Part shown: in pieces, positions 41,399 to 53,300 of the stretch
Numbering within the stretch: the stretch's first letter is position 1
Layout of the letters: every line of letters begins with the position of its first letter
Assembly: GCA_947493535.1 (NCBI GenBank)
Contig: CANLRK010000008.1
Location: 62,001-126,000 of the forward strand
Length of the DNA: 64,000 bases
Origin: an uncultured Flavobacteriaceae bacterium
Lineage (GTDB): Bacteria > Bacteroidota > Bacteroidia > Flavobacteriales > Flavobacteriaceae
Direction of reading: 5' to 3'
Program-made: the position numbers and the translations under genes
The notes under the pieces: generated by a model
Databases searched by the model: none
What the model saw: the letters and a program-made list of their open reading frames with translations, nothing else
Told to the model about the DNA's origin: nothing

Positions 41399-44161
41399 AC
41401 ACTCCAAAAACTAAGCCATACTTTTACAAAAATAGAATTTACATTGGTGCATTCAAATAGCTTACATATACTTTTAATAACATTTTTAGTGTTGTTTATT
41501 AACAATACAGCCATTGCCCAAGAGTTTCCTGCTAAAAACAATACAATTGTTTCTGATAGCCTCCCAAGTAATACATCTGTTAGAGCTATGCCTAAATCAG
41601 ATGAATTTGATAAACTTTCTGATGAAGTTGTTGATACAATTAAACCTAAAGATTCTGTTAAAATAAAAGAAACGCTTACTGATATTGTAAAATACAAAGC
41701 CAGTGATTACATAAAAATTAATCGCCGTAAAAAACTTATGTATTTATACAATAATGCCGAAGTTACTTACGGCGACATTAACATTAAATCAGGGAAAATA
41801 ATTATCAATTATGGTAAAAATGAGGTGTATGCCTACGGAATAAAAGATTCTACCAACTATACCCAAGCCCCTGTTTTTACTCAAGGTCAAAATGTAGTAG
41901 AGCCGGATTCCATACGATACAACTTCAAATCTGAAAAAGCACTTATTTTCAATTCACGTACTGAACAAACAGGAATGAATTTAAAAGCTGAAGTTACCAA
42001 AAAGGAAAATGACTCTGTATACTATGTAAAAAACTTGATCCTTACCACTTCTAAAAACCTTGAAGACCCTGAATATCATATAAAAGTTAGAAAAGCCAAG
42101 CTTGTTCCTAAAAAGAAAATTGTTAGTGGATTAGCGAACATGTTTATATATGGTGTTCCAACTCCTTTAGGTATTCCTTTTGCATACTTTCCATTAACAG
42201 AAGATAGAGCCTCTGGATTTATCATCCCTACGTTTGGTGAAAACAATCAACGAGGGTATTTTATACAAAATGGAGGGTATTACTTTGCAGTTAGCGATTA
42301 TTTTGACTTAACTGTTTTAGGAGATTTTTATAGTAACGGAAGTTTCGGTTATAATTTAAGTAGTAACTATAAAGTAAATTATAGATTTAGCGGTCAGTTT
42401 AGCTATAGAAATGAAAATTTAATTACAAGTGAACGTGGTTTTCCTGATTATAGCAAAACTAAAATTTACAACCTGAGATGGTCGCATAGCCAAGATGCAA
42501 AATCAAACCCAAACTCACGTTTCTCTGCCTCGGTAAACTTAGGAAGTAGTAATTACTACACCCAATCTAACAACCAGTATAATGCAAACAATAATTTAAT
42601 AAACACCCTAAGTTCCTCTATTTCATACAACAAAACTTTTCAAGGTAAATACGGAGGAAATATTTCAGCTACTGCTACACACTCACAAAACACCAATACA
42701 CAACAAATAAATATGTCGTTACCTAATTTACAAGGTAGTTTAAATCGTATTTATCCGTTTGAACCAAAAGTAGGAAGTAAAAAAGGGATTATTCAAAATA
42801 TTAATTTACAATATTCTTTTGCTGCCGAAAACAGAATACTAACTTCTGATGATGCATTCTTTAAAAAAGAAATGTTTGATGATGCTAAACTGGGTGTTAG
42901 ACATAGCATACCTATAAACACAAATTTTAAGGTGTTTAAATACTTTAGTTTATCTGCAGGAGCACAATATAATGAAGTATGGAACTTTGAAAAGGTAAAT
43001 AAACAATATGATGAAATTAATCAAGAAATAATCACAACTACCGATAATGGTTTTACTAGTTATCGCACTTATAATTTTAACACTAGTTTAGGTACAACTC
43101 TATACGGAATGTACAATTTTGATAAAAAAGAATTAGACAAGAAGATTAAAGCTATCCGTCATGTTATTCGTCCTAGCATTAGTTATAATATCAATCCTTC
43201 ATTTGATCATTATTACGAAAGTTATAAAAGAAATGTCATTACTGCTAGCGGTACCACTATTGAAGATGTAGAGTATAGTCCGTATGAAAATTCTATTTAT
43301 GGTTCACCCAACAAAACATTTTCAAGTGCCATTGGTTTAGGTATTGGGAACTCTATTGAAGCAAAAGTGCGTGATAAAGTTACTGACTCCACTGAAGTTA
43401 CTTATCGTAAAATCAACATTTTAAATAACCTTAACATTTCATCTTCTTATAATATTGCTGGAGATTCTTTAAAAATAAGTCCCGTAAGTATTTCAGGGGG
43501 TACTCAACTAGCTAAAAACAAGTTGAATGTTAACTTTAACATGTCTTTAGACCCATATGCGTTAAACAATAACAATACACGTATAGATAAATTTAATATT
43601 GATAATGGTGGTAGCTTATTTAGGCTTACCAACGCCAACCTAACCTTAAACTATAGCTTTTCAAGTAAAGATTTTGAAAAAGGTAAAGGTACTTCTGAAA
43701 AAGATAGAAATGATACTACTTTTAACGACACAGAAGACTTATTAGGCGATACAGACGATTTACGACGATCAAGCTTTGATAATAATGAAAATGATAAACC
43801 TCAAGACGTAAAACTATATAATTACCGTATACCTTGGAGTTTACGTTTAGCCTACTCTGTTGCTTATAACAATTTTGCACGTCAAAATGAAATTTCGCGT
43901 AATTCGCTAATGTTTTCAGGAGATGTAGAATTATCTCCGCGTTGGAAAGTTGGAGTATCATCGGGGTATGATATCAAACAGCAAGGTTTTACTCATACCA
44001 ATTTACGCTTTGAACGCGACTTATTAAGTTGGAAAATGAATTTTAACTGGGTGCCGTTTAGTGTAAACAAATCGTGGTTTTTCTTCATTGGAATAAAATC
44101 CGGAGTATTAAGTGACATTAAATGGGATAAACAACGTCAACGCGACAAACTCATAAATTAA
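41396..44161 (+). CDS. lptD: LPS-assembly outer-membrane protein LptD-like
   Basis: A large (up to 921-residue) outer-membrane protein. A signal-peptide segment (ILLITFLVLFINNTAIAQ) is followed by a periplasmic OstA-like jellyroll (YLYNNAEVTYGDINIKSGKI). A long beta-barrel follows, with GIPFAYFPLTEDRASGFIIP, a well-known LptD motif, and SLRLAYSVAYNNF near the C terminus. It inserts LPS into the outer leaflet. The frame has no ATG near the 5' end; starts are TTG 41396, TTG 41444 or GTG 41447. ridA follows 5 bases later. Confidence 0.87.
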   Translation: MTLQKLSHTFTKIEFTLVHSNSLHILLITFLVLFINNTAIAQEFPAKNNTIVSDSLPSNTSVRAMPKSDEFDKLSDEVVDTIKPKDSVKIKETLTDIVKYKASDYIKINRRKKLMYLYNNAEVTYGDINIKSGKIIINYGKNEVYAYGIKDSTNYTQAPVFTQGQNVVEPDSIRYNFKSEKALIFNSRTEQTGMNLKAEVTKKENDSVYYVKNLILTTSKNLEDPEYHIKVRKAKLVPKKKIVSGLANMFIYGVPTPLGIPFAYFPLTEDRASGFIIPTFGENNQRGYFIQNGGYYFAVSDYFDLTVLGDFYSNGSFGYNLSSNYKVNYRFSGQFSYRNENLITSERGFPDYSKTKIYNLRWSHSQDAKSNPNSRFSASVNLGSSNYYTQSNNQYNANNNLINTLSSSISYNKTFQGKYGGNISATATHSQNTNTQQINMSLPNLQGSLNRIYPFEPKVGSKKGIIQNINLQYSFAAENRILTSDDAFFKKEMFDDAKLGVRHSIPINTNFKVFKYFSLSAGAQYNEVWNFEKVNKQYDEINQEIITTTDNGFTSYRTYNFNTSLGTTLYGMYNFDKKELDKKIKAIRHVIRPSISYNINPSFDHYYESYKRNVITASGTTIEDVEYSPYENSIYGSPNKTFSSAIGLGIGNSIEAKVRDKVTDSTEVTYRKINILNNLNISSSYNIAGDSLKISPVSISGGTQLAKNKLNVNFNMSLDPYALNNNNTRIDKFNIDNGGSLFRLTNANLTLNYSFSSKDFEKGKGTSEKDRNDTTFNDTEDLLGDTDDLRRSSFDNNENDKPQDVKLYNYRIPWSLRLAYSVAYNNFARQNEISRNSLMFSGDVELSPRWKVGVSSGYDIKQQGFTHTNLRFERDLLSWKMNFNWVPFSVNKSWFFFIGIKSGVLSDIKWDKQRQRDKLIN

Positions 44162-44166
44162 TTGTT

Positions 44167-44553
44167 ATGACAAAAAGAATTATTACAACAACAGATGCAC
44201 CTGCTCCAATAGGTCCTTACAACCAAGCTGTATTAGTAAATGAAAATACCTTGTACACTTCTGGGCAAATTGCCTTAGATCCTAAAACAATGCAATTGGT
44301 GTTAGGTACAATAGAATCTGAAACTAAACAAGTAATGGAAAATATGAAGGCAGTGTTATTAGCCGCAGAAATGAATTTTGAAAACGTAGTAAAAACTTCA
44401 ATATTCATTTCAGATATGAATAACTTTACTTTAATTAATAACGTTTATAGCAGTTATTTTAATGAAGCTACTGCACCTGCAAGAGAAACCGTTGAAGTTG
44501 CTTGTTTACCTAAAAATGTAAATGTAGAAATTTCAATGATTGCAATTAAATAA
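44167..44553 (+). CDS. ridA: RidA family enamine/imine deaminase
   Basis: A 128-residue YjgF/RidA protein. It has TDAPAPIGPYNQAV, LYTSGQIALDP, KTSIFISDMNNF, and ARETVEVACLPKNVNVEI with the substrate-binding Arg. It hydrolyses reactive 2-aminoacrylate and related enamines released by PLP enzymes. It sits immediately behind lptD and ends at a palindromic terminator. Confidence 0.95.
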   Translation: MTKRIITTTDAPAPIGPYNQAVLVNENTLYTSGQIALDPKTMQLVLGTIESETKQVMENMKAVLLAAEMNFENVVKTSIFISDMNNFTLINNVYSSYFNEATAPARETVEVACLPKNVNVEISMIAIK

Positions 44554-44576
44554 CTGCAATATATATTCTTTACCAT

Positions 44577-44610
44577 AAAAAAGGCGAACTTAATTAAGTT
44601 CGCCTTTTCT
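44577..44610. terminator. Bidirectional terminator between ridA and the sugar kinase
   Basis: AAAAGGCGAACTTAATTAAGTTCGCCTTTT (two halves of a perfect palindrome), A-rich before and T-rich after, shared by two convergent genes. Confidence 0.85.
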
Positions 44611-44616
44611 TATTAC

Positions 44617-45462
44617 CTAACTAATATGATAGGTTACTAAGTTATCAATTGGTTTTTGAATAAAATTTCCTGAATTTAATCGAAATGACTTTAATGCGTG
44701 TCGTAACTCTTCTTGTAAGAAATACGAAATACTTCCTACAAAATGTATTGGCAAATCATATACCTTATCGTATTGTGTAATTTGATTTTCTATAAAATCA
44801 GAAAACCCATTTTTTATAATCTCAGAACAATACGGCTCATTTTTATGGGTTACTAAAAACGACGCAAAAGAAGCCAAATATGAATTAGGACTTCCTTTTT
44901 TATATAAATTTAACTTTACATCATCAGGATATAAATTGTATTCCTTTTGGAACTTATCATGAAGCTTTTTAGGCATCTTCCTATAAAAGAAATCACGCAA
45001 TAGAATTCTACCAAAATAATTTCCTGAAGCATCATCCATAAGTATATAACCTAAAGAAGGTACTTTTGACAAAAGAACTTCTTTACCGTCAAAATAAGAG
45101 CAATTACTTCCTGTACCTAAAATACATACTATACCTTCCTTCTTTTCAGAAACTGCATACGCAGCTGCATAAATATCTTCTTTAATTGAAACTGTCGCAG
45201 CTGTAAAAATTTCCTGTAACACTTCATACAAAACATTTTTAGGTCTTTCTGTTCCACATCCTGCTCCGTAAAAAAACACATGACTAACTTCATTAACATG
45301 TTTCATTACTTCAGTATTCGAGGTAATGGTTTTATACAAGTCAGTATCAGAAAAAACCGTTGGGTTTAATCCTTTAGTAGTATTTTTAAGCAGCACCTCT
45401 TTAGTAGTACTTATCAACACCCAATCTGTTTTTGTTGAACCGCTATCAGCAATTAAAATCAT
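44617..45462 (-). CDS. BadF/BadG-type ATPase, probable N-acetylglucosamine kinase
   Basis: A 281-residue ASKHA-fold kinase. It has the phosphate-1 motif ILIADSGSTKTDWVLI at the N terminus, FFYGAGCGTERP, GTGSNCSYFDG, and SLGYILMDDASGNYFGR. The family includes eukaryotic-like GlcNAc kinases. It is the last gene of a leftward operon containing pfkA and gapA, in keeping with amino-sugar entry into glycolysis. The substrate is inferred. Confidence 0.85.
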   Translation of the reverse strand: MILIADSGSTKTDWVLISTTKEVLLKNTTKGLNPTVFSDTDLYKTITSNTEVMKHVNEVSHVFFYGAGCGTERPKNVLYEVLQEIFTAATVSIKEDIYAAAYAVSEKKEGIVCILGTGSNCSYFDGKEVLLSKVPSLGYILMDDASGNYFGRILLRDFFYRKMPKKLHDKFQKEYNLYPDDVKLNLYKKGSPNSYLASFASFLVTHKNEPYCSEIIKNGFSDFIENQITQYDKVYDLPIHFVGSISYFLQEELRHALKSFRLNSGNFIQKPIDNLVTYHIS

Positions 45463-45479
45463 ATACGCTTATAACAAGG

Positions 45480-46962
<1,483 letters not shown>

Positions 46963-46967
46963 ATTTA

Positions 46968-47954
46968 TTATATTGATAATATATCTGATATTCGTAACAA
47001 CTCTTTATTTATAGTGTTTTTACACTTCATTATTTCTATAATAGGGGTTGCTACTATTTCATTACTTCGTATACCGACCATTACATCTTTTTTTCCATCT
47101 AATAATAGTTCTACTGCTTTTACTCCTAACCTACTTGCCAATACTCTATCAAAACACGAAGGCCTACCTCCACGTTGCAAGTGTCCTAAAACTGTAACTC
47201 TAGGTGAATAATCTTCAAGATTTTCTTTTACATATGCAGCCAATTCAAACACATTTTTCCCTGTTTTATCTCCTTCTGCTACTACTACTATACTTGAAGT
47301 TTTTCTGTTTTTTTTGCTTCTACGCAAGCTCTCTAACAACTTTTCTAAAGGTTGATCTTCTTCAGGTATTAGAATTTCCTCCGCACCAGCACCTACACCA
47401 GAGTTTAAGGCTATAAAACCGGCATCTCTCCCCATTACTTCAATAAAAAATAAACGGTTATGTGAACTTGCTGTATCACGAATTTTATCTATTGCTTCTA
47501 CCACTGTATTTAATGCGGTATCATACCCAATTGTAAACTGTGTGCCATATATATCATTATCGATAGTTCCAGGTATTCCTATAACCGGTATATCAAACTC
47601 ATTACTAAATAAAGCTCCTCCTGTAAAAGTACCATCTCCGCCTATTAAAATCAACGCGTCTACCTCTTCCGACTTCAAACTTTCATAAGCTTTTTTACGT
47701 CCTTCAACTGTTCGAAATTCTTCTGAACGTGCCGATTTTAATATCGTCCCCCCTTTATTAATAATATTTTTAACACTACGAGAAGTTAGCTCAATAAAAT
47801 CATTTTCTATAATTCCATCATATCCTCTATAATATCCTAAACTCTGTATTTTATAATACGCACAAGCTCTAACAACAGCGCGTATAGCTGCATTCATACC
47901 TGGCGCATCACCACCTGAAGTCATTACTCCAATCTTCTGTATAGAATTACCCAT
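46968..47954 (-). CDS. pfkA: 6-phosphofructokinase
   Basis: A 328-residue ATP-type phosphofructokinase. It has VMTSGGDAPGMNAAIRAVV (ATP site), GGDGTFTGG, PGTIDNDIYGTQ with the catalytic Asp region, MGRDAGFIAL, and LGHLQRGGRPSCFDR. It phosphorylates fructose-6-phosphate. It is first in a leftward operon with a small exported protein, gapA and a sugar kinase. The ATG at 47954 is preferred over a TTG at 47957. Confidence 0.95.
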   Translation of the reverse strand: MGNSIQKIGVMTSGGDAPGMNAAIRAVVRACAYYKIQSLGYYRGYDGIIENDFIELTSRSVKNIINKGGTILKSARSEEFRTVEGRKKAYESLKSEEVDALILIGGDGTFTGGALFSNEFDIPVIGIPGTIDNDIYGTQFTIGYDTALNTVVEAIDKIRDTASSHNRLFFIEVMGRDAGFIALNSGVGAGAEEILIPEEDQPLEKLLESLRRSKKNRKTSSIVVVAEGDKTGKNVFELAAYVKENLEDYSPRVTVLGHLQRGGRPSCFDRVLASRLGVKAVELLLDGKKDVMVGIRSNEIVATPIIEIMKCKNTINKELLRISDILSI

Positions 47955-48062
47955 CAATTTTACTCAAAATATATGTTAAGAAATAAAAGAATTAAAAATA
48001 CAGAACATTTTTCTATTTTGATTATTTTTAACCAAAATATTAACAATCTAGCCCATAAACTT

Positions 48063-49790
48063 ATGCAATTAGCACCCATTGATTATGCAATTATTATTGG
48101 TTTTTTTATACTCTCGCTCGTTATCGGGTTTATTGTAGCCAAACAATCTGGTAAAAATAGTGAGTCATTTTTTTTATCGGGCAGAAATATGCCATGGTGG
48201 TTGTTAGGATTTTCGATGGTAGCCACTACATTTGCTGCAGACACACCAGGATTAGTTACTCAATTAGTTAGACAAAATGGTGTTTCAGGTAACTGGGTTT
48301 GGTGGGCTATGCTATTAACAGGTATGTTAACTGTTTTCTTTTATGCTAAACTTTGGCGAAAATCAGGAATCACAACCGATTTAGAGTTTTATGAATTGCG
48401 TTATAAAGGAAAATCGGCTAGTTTTTTAAGAGGGTTTAGAGCTATTTATCTTGGTGTGATTTTTAATATTATTACAATGGCTGGGGTATGTTTAGCTGGA
48501 GCAAAAATTGCAAACATATTGTTAGGAATATCTCAAGAAGAAACACTAATTTACTCTTCGATAATAGTTGTAATATATTCTTCTTTAGGAGGCCTAAAAG
48601 GTGTGCTTATAACAGATTTCATTCAATTTATAATTGCAATGATAGGTTCTGTTTGGGCTACAATTTACATTGTAAACTTACCTGAAATTGGTGGGCTAAG
48701 CAACTTATTAACTCACCATACTGTTAGTGAAAAACTAAATATTTTACCTGATTTCAGCAACACTGAAGCTTTAATTACCCTAGTAATAATACCTTTTGCT
48801 GTACAATGGTGGAGCACGTGGTACCCTGGGGCTGAACCCGGAGGAGGTGGTTATATTGCACAACGTATGCTAGCGGCAAAAAATGAAAAACACGCCACTT
48901 GGGCAACCTTGTTTTTTAATTTTGCTCATTACGCTTTACGTCCTTGGCCATGGATTATTGTAGGATTAGCTTCTTTAGTAGTTTTTCCTTCTTTAGAAAG
49001 TATTAATAACACTTTCCCTGGCCTTAGTACTGAAATGCAAGGGCATGATGTAGCCTATGCAGCCATGATGACTTACCTACCCGCTGGATTAATCGGTATT
49101 GTTCTTACTTCATTAATTGCTGCTTTTATGAGTACAATTTCAACTCAATTAAACTGGGGAAGCTCTTATATAGTAAATGATTTTTATGCACGCTTTATAA
49201 ATCAAGAAGCTAGTGAAAAACAAAAGGTTTTTATTGGTAGAATTTCCACAATAATTTTAATGCTTTGCGCAGCTTTATTTTCTTTTTACCTGCAATCTGC
49301 CCATGACGTATTTAACCTACTACTACAAATAGGTGCTGGAACAGGACTGTTATTCATTTTACGATGGTTTTGGAACAGAGTAAACCCATATAGTGAAATT
49401 GCCGCTATGGTTATTTCCTTTTTAATTGCCCTTGTGTTTTTTATTAACAGTAAACTTAATTCTCCAATATTTGAAATTGCTGGACACTGGCAATTAGTAA
49501 TCGGAGTAATTGTAACTACCATTGGATGGATTAGTGTTACCTTACTAACAAAACCTACAGATACAACAACACTAGCTAAATTTGAACAGTTAATTTACGG
49601 TAACGAAAGTAAATTTTACAATATTGGATATAAAATATTAGCTTTCTTTTTAGGAGTTATAGGAACTTATAGCTTTTTATTTGCTACAGGTTATTTTATT
49701 TACGGAAAAACAACTTTAGCAATTGTATTAACTACTGTAACTATACTTTGTAGCATACTTTTAATTAAAAATTGGAAAAAAATAAGTTAA
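48063..49790 (+). CDS. Sodium:solute symporter family transporter
   Basis: A 575-residue SSS-family membrane protein with about 14-15 helices. It has ESFFLSGRNMPWWLLGFSMV, SSLGGLKGVLITDFIQF (a Na+-site region), and LIAAFMSTISTQLNWGSSYI. It uses the sodium gradient to import a small solute, often a sugar in this subgroup. I chose the ATG at 48063 (MQLAPIDYAII); the frame extends upstream without a convincing start. It is divergent from pfkA, which could hint at sugar uptake. Confidence 0.88.
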   Translation: MQLAPIDYAIIIGFFILSLVIGFIVAKQSGKNSESFFLSGRNMPWWLLGFSMVATTFAADTPGLVTQLVRQNGVSGNWVWWAMLLTGMLTVFFYAKLWRKSGITTDLEFYELRYKGKSASFLRGFRAIYLGVIFNIITMAGVCLAGAKIANILLGISQEETLIYSSIIVVIYSSLGGLKGVLITDFIQFIIAMIGSVWATIYIVNLPEIGGLSNLLTHHTVSEKLNILPDFSNTEALITLVIIPFAVQWWSTWYPGAEPGGGGYIAQRMLAAKNEKHATWATLFFNFAHYALRPWPWIIVGLASLVVFPSLESINNTFPGLSTEMQGHDVAYAAMMTYLPAGLIGIVLTSLIAAFMSTISTQLNWGSSYIVNDFYARFINQEASEKQKVFIGRISTIILMLCAALFSFYLQSAHDVFNLLLQIGAGTGLLFILRWFWNRVNPYSEIAAMVISFLIALVFFINSKLNSPIFEIAGHWQLVIGVIVTTIGWISVTLLTKPTDTTTLAKFEQLIYGNESKFYNIGYKILAFFLGVIGTYSFLFATGYFIYGKTTLAIVLTTVTILCSILLIKNWKKIS

Positions 49791-49792
49791 AG

Positions 49793-50356
49793 ATGAGTAC
49801 TGATTATAATCTAACCTCCTCTGACGAACTTACCACGCTCATAACAAATAAAAACATTTTTACATGGAGTGCTTTAACCAATTATATCAAACAATTACCT
49901 TACGGAAGAAATAAAAATAGAACAGACCTAAGCTTAGTAATAATAGAAAATAAAGGAAGTTGTAGTTCTAAACATGCGCTTTTAAAACAAATTGCTGATT
50001 TAAATAACATACCAAACGTTAGCTTAATACTTGGTATATATAAAATGAACTCGTTTAACACTCCGAAGATAAAGAGCACACTTATTAAAAACTTCTTAGA
50101 TTATATACCAGAGGCACATTGTTACTTGAAAATAGGTGATGAAAGGGTTGATTTTACTACAATTACTTCAAGTTTTTTAAATATTAAGAAAGACGTTATT
50201 CAAGAAGAAGAAATTACTCCCAATCAAGTTTCAACTTATAAAGTTAGCTATCATAAACAGTTTTTAAAGCAATGGTTAAGTAAAAAGCATATAAACTTTA
50301 GCTTTGATGAATTGTGGGAAATTAGAGAACAATGCATACATAACCTATCTAAATAA
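49793..50356 (+). CDS. Uncharacterised protein with possible transglutaminase-like triad
   Basis: A 187-residue soluble protein whose ATG is 2 bases after the symporter stop, so the genes are coupled. The segment NKGSCSSKHALLKQIAD (Cys57), then EAHCYLKI (His109), then RVDFT (Asp120), has the order and local pattern of a Cys-His-Asp triad in transglutaminase-like proteins. The segment PYGRNKNRTDL is also notable. No signal peptide is visible. I recognise it as a conserved Bacteroidota hypothetical; enzymatic function is inference. Confidence 0.7.
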   Translation: MSTDYNLTSSDELTTLITNKNIFTWSALTNYIKQLPYGRNKNRTDLSLVIIENKGSCSSKHALLKQIADLNNIPNVSLILGIYKMNSFNTPKIKSTLIKNFLDYIPEAHCYLKIGDERVDFTTITSSFLNIKKDVIQEEEITPNQVSTYKVSYHKQFLKQWLSKKHINFSFDELWEIREQCIHNLSK

Positions 50357-50362
50357 GAAACT

Positions 50363-53300
50363 TCAATTTCTTGAACGCTCTCGAATAAAGCTAGAAGGAT
50401 CTTCCTCTTCTTCTTTTTCTTTTTCTTCAGCTACTTTACGTTTGCCCTTAAATATCTTATTAATTAATTCTTCAAAACTATCAAAATCTACTTTATAAGA
50501 CACTCCCACTCCTTGTGTATACCCAATTTCATTAGCTAGTTCAGTAGCAATCAAATCGTTTTCTCGGTTGAATATTTTAGCTCTTAGTGTTCCATCAGCA
50601 TTTAATAAAAATTCAACTTGCACATCTCCTGCTACTACTGTTTTACTCACTCCTCCAACAGGAATACCTACCTTACCATTAATTAATATTTTATCAGAAA
50701 TTTGAGTAGAAACTGTAAACCCAAAACGATCTTCAATACGTTGCTCTTCTAGCGGATTATTTTCACCCTGCTCGTAATTCAATCCTATTTTAAACTTATC
50801 ATCAGCTTTTGAGAGCATATTATTTACTAAGGTAGTTGCACGCTCTACTAAGTTTCCAGTTACAGCACTTTGTCCGTAAGAATACGCTCCTGTAAATTGT
50901 CCTGATGTTACAAGTGATAAAGCTTGCTTATCTCTAAATTCTTTATCATCTAATTTATACAACAACTCTGATTTAGCTACAGAACTAGTTTTTGGAAATT
51001 CTATATCAAAGTTCACATCTGGTTGCATTAAACCACCATTTAAGTTAATTACCACATCAACTGGTATTTTTCTGTTAATTGAAGGGTTGTCTAACAAAAT
51101 TGCAGGGTTAGCTGTTGTACTATACACAGCATCCATATTTAAACGTGCTTTAAAAGGGTTACCATCCCAGTTTATTGTTCCTCCTGGTTTTACTTTAAAT
51201 CTTTTCTCTATAAACCCTCCTTGTAAAAAATTGTTTCCATACACAAAATTGTACGTACCTTCGCTAACCATAAAATCACCATACATATTAAACTTATCAT
51301 TGGTGTTTATTTCAATACGCATCAATCCTGCACCACGCCCTTTTAACACACTCCCTGCTTCTTGATCTAGTACTATTTCAATTTCTGCGTCTGGGGTTAC
51401 ATTCAAATCAAACTCTAACTCTAAACCACTAATATTTTCTGGTAAATTTGCATCTACTTCAGTTAAGCTTAATTTATCATACTTTGAAACTGTTTTTATG
51501 AAAGAATTATCTCCAACGGCTTCTGCGTCACTTATAGGTATCTTAAAAACTGTACCTTCTTTGGTTGTAGCATCTACCCTAACTAACAATTCACTTGTTG
51601 GACCAGTTAACGTAGCTTCACCAGCTATAAAAGCTTTTCCGTAGTATAATGAGTTCTCCTCTTGCTTTTTGTCCAGAACTAAAAGATTATCTGTTGAAAT
51701 ACGTAAGCCCATTTCCCAGTTACTAAAATATTCATGAGCCACAAAACCACTTAAACGTCCTGAAGTATAGTACTTAGTATCTAAAACAGCTATGTTATCA
51801 CATATAAAACGTTTATTATCTAGTACTATTTTAGCTTTATTTTCAAAGTCAAAATCGATATCTAAATACGGTATCTTCAGCCCTGCTTCATTTAATGATA
51901 GCATCCCATTAAAACTAGGGTTATCATAATCACCAAACAAATTAGCTTTTCCTGACACTAAACCTCTAATATTAGAAATTACATCTTCTCCTAAAGAATT
52001 AAAAAATGAAACATTAAACTCTTCAAAAGCTACTTGTAAATCCAATTGTGGTTGTTGAGGTGAAAAATCAATTGCTCCGTTAGCTAAAAATGATTTTACA
52101 TTTTCATTTACAATACTAGAGTTAATACTGTATTTACTAAAAGACTCATTCCCTTCAACATTCAGTTTAAATAGCCCTAAATTTTGTTCATTAATATTAA
52201 AGTTAGATATAGCAATTGCTGCTGTAGGCTTATAAACTCCTTTTGTTTGATTTAAACTTACCTTACCATTAGCAATACCTTTGAACGAAAAATTTGTAAC
52301 ATCAGGGAGTAATTTGGCTAAGTTAGCGTCTTTAATTTCCAGATTTACTTCTTTTTCTGTTTTTCCATGAGCTTGTCCTGAAAGTTTTAAAAACTCCTCA
52401 CCATGACTAACAACAAAGCTTTTTAGTAAAATATCTTTAAACTTTTTATCAAAAACTATTTTGGAATCTTTATCGTTTTTTTCATTAATAAACCAATCAT
52501 AATCATTAATGTTTATATCTGATTTTTTAAACCCTATAACCGATTTATTTTCTTTATTTATTGTATGATATAGGTTTAAGTTGTAATAATCTTTTTTTAG
52601 CTTCCCCCCTTTAAATTCTGTTCTAAAAAACAACGTGTCGCTAATCGTTTTATTTATTAAATTAAACTCAGATACATCATAGTAATCTGTAGTAACATCT
52701 TGAATATTTATATAGGCATTAAATAATGGGTTTGAATTATCTATTTGAATATTTACATTTTCGAAAATATTATTCTGATAACTTATTTTTGAAGATTTTA
52801 CATTTAAATTAAAATCCTCAACCTTACTCGATACCCTTCCTTTAAAAATAGCCTTCTCATCTATTACAATATCAGGGTAAAATATTTGAGTTAACTTATT
52901 TTCAATTTTTATATTAAAATCGAAAAATTGATTGGGAGCCACCTTTATAGGACTGTAATTAGTGTAAACACTTCCTAAATCATTTTGAGCTAAAGCAAGT
53001 AAATCTTGATATCTAAATTTTCCTACAATTTTTCCTTTAATAACTTCTGGCGAGTTAATTTCAATAGTTCTTACATTTTCCTCGTCAAAGGATGATGATA
53101 TTTTAAAATCTTTAAAATAGAAATCATCATACTGATTTTTATAATAGGTGTTTTTAAATAATATTTCTCCATTAGCATCATTCAAACTGGAGGCTTTCAT
53201 TTTCATTTCTATATCTCCTCTGAAAATGGACAAACTATCTCTTTTTACCAAATTCATCTTATTGAAATCGGCAAAAGCTATTGAAGCTTTAAAATCATAC

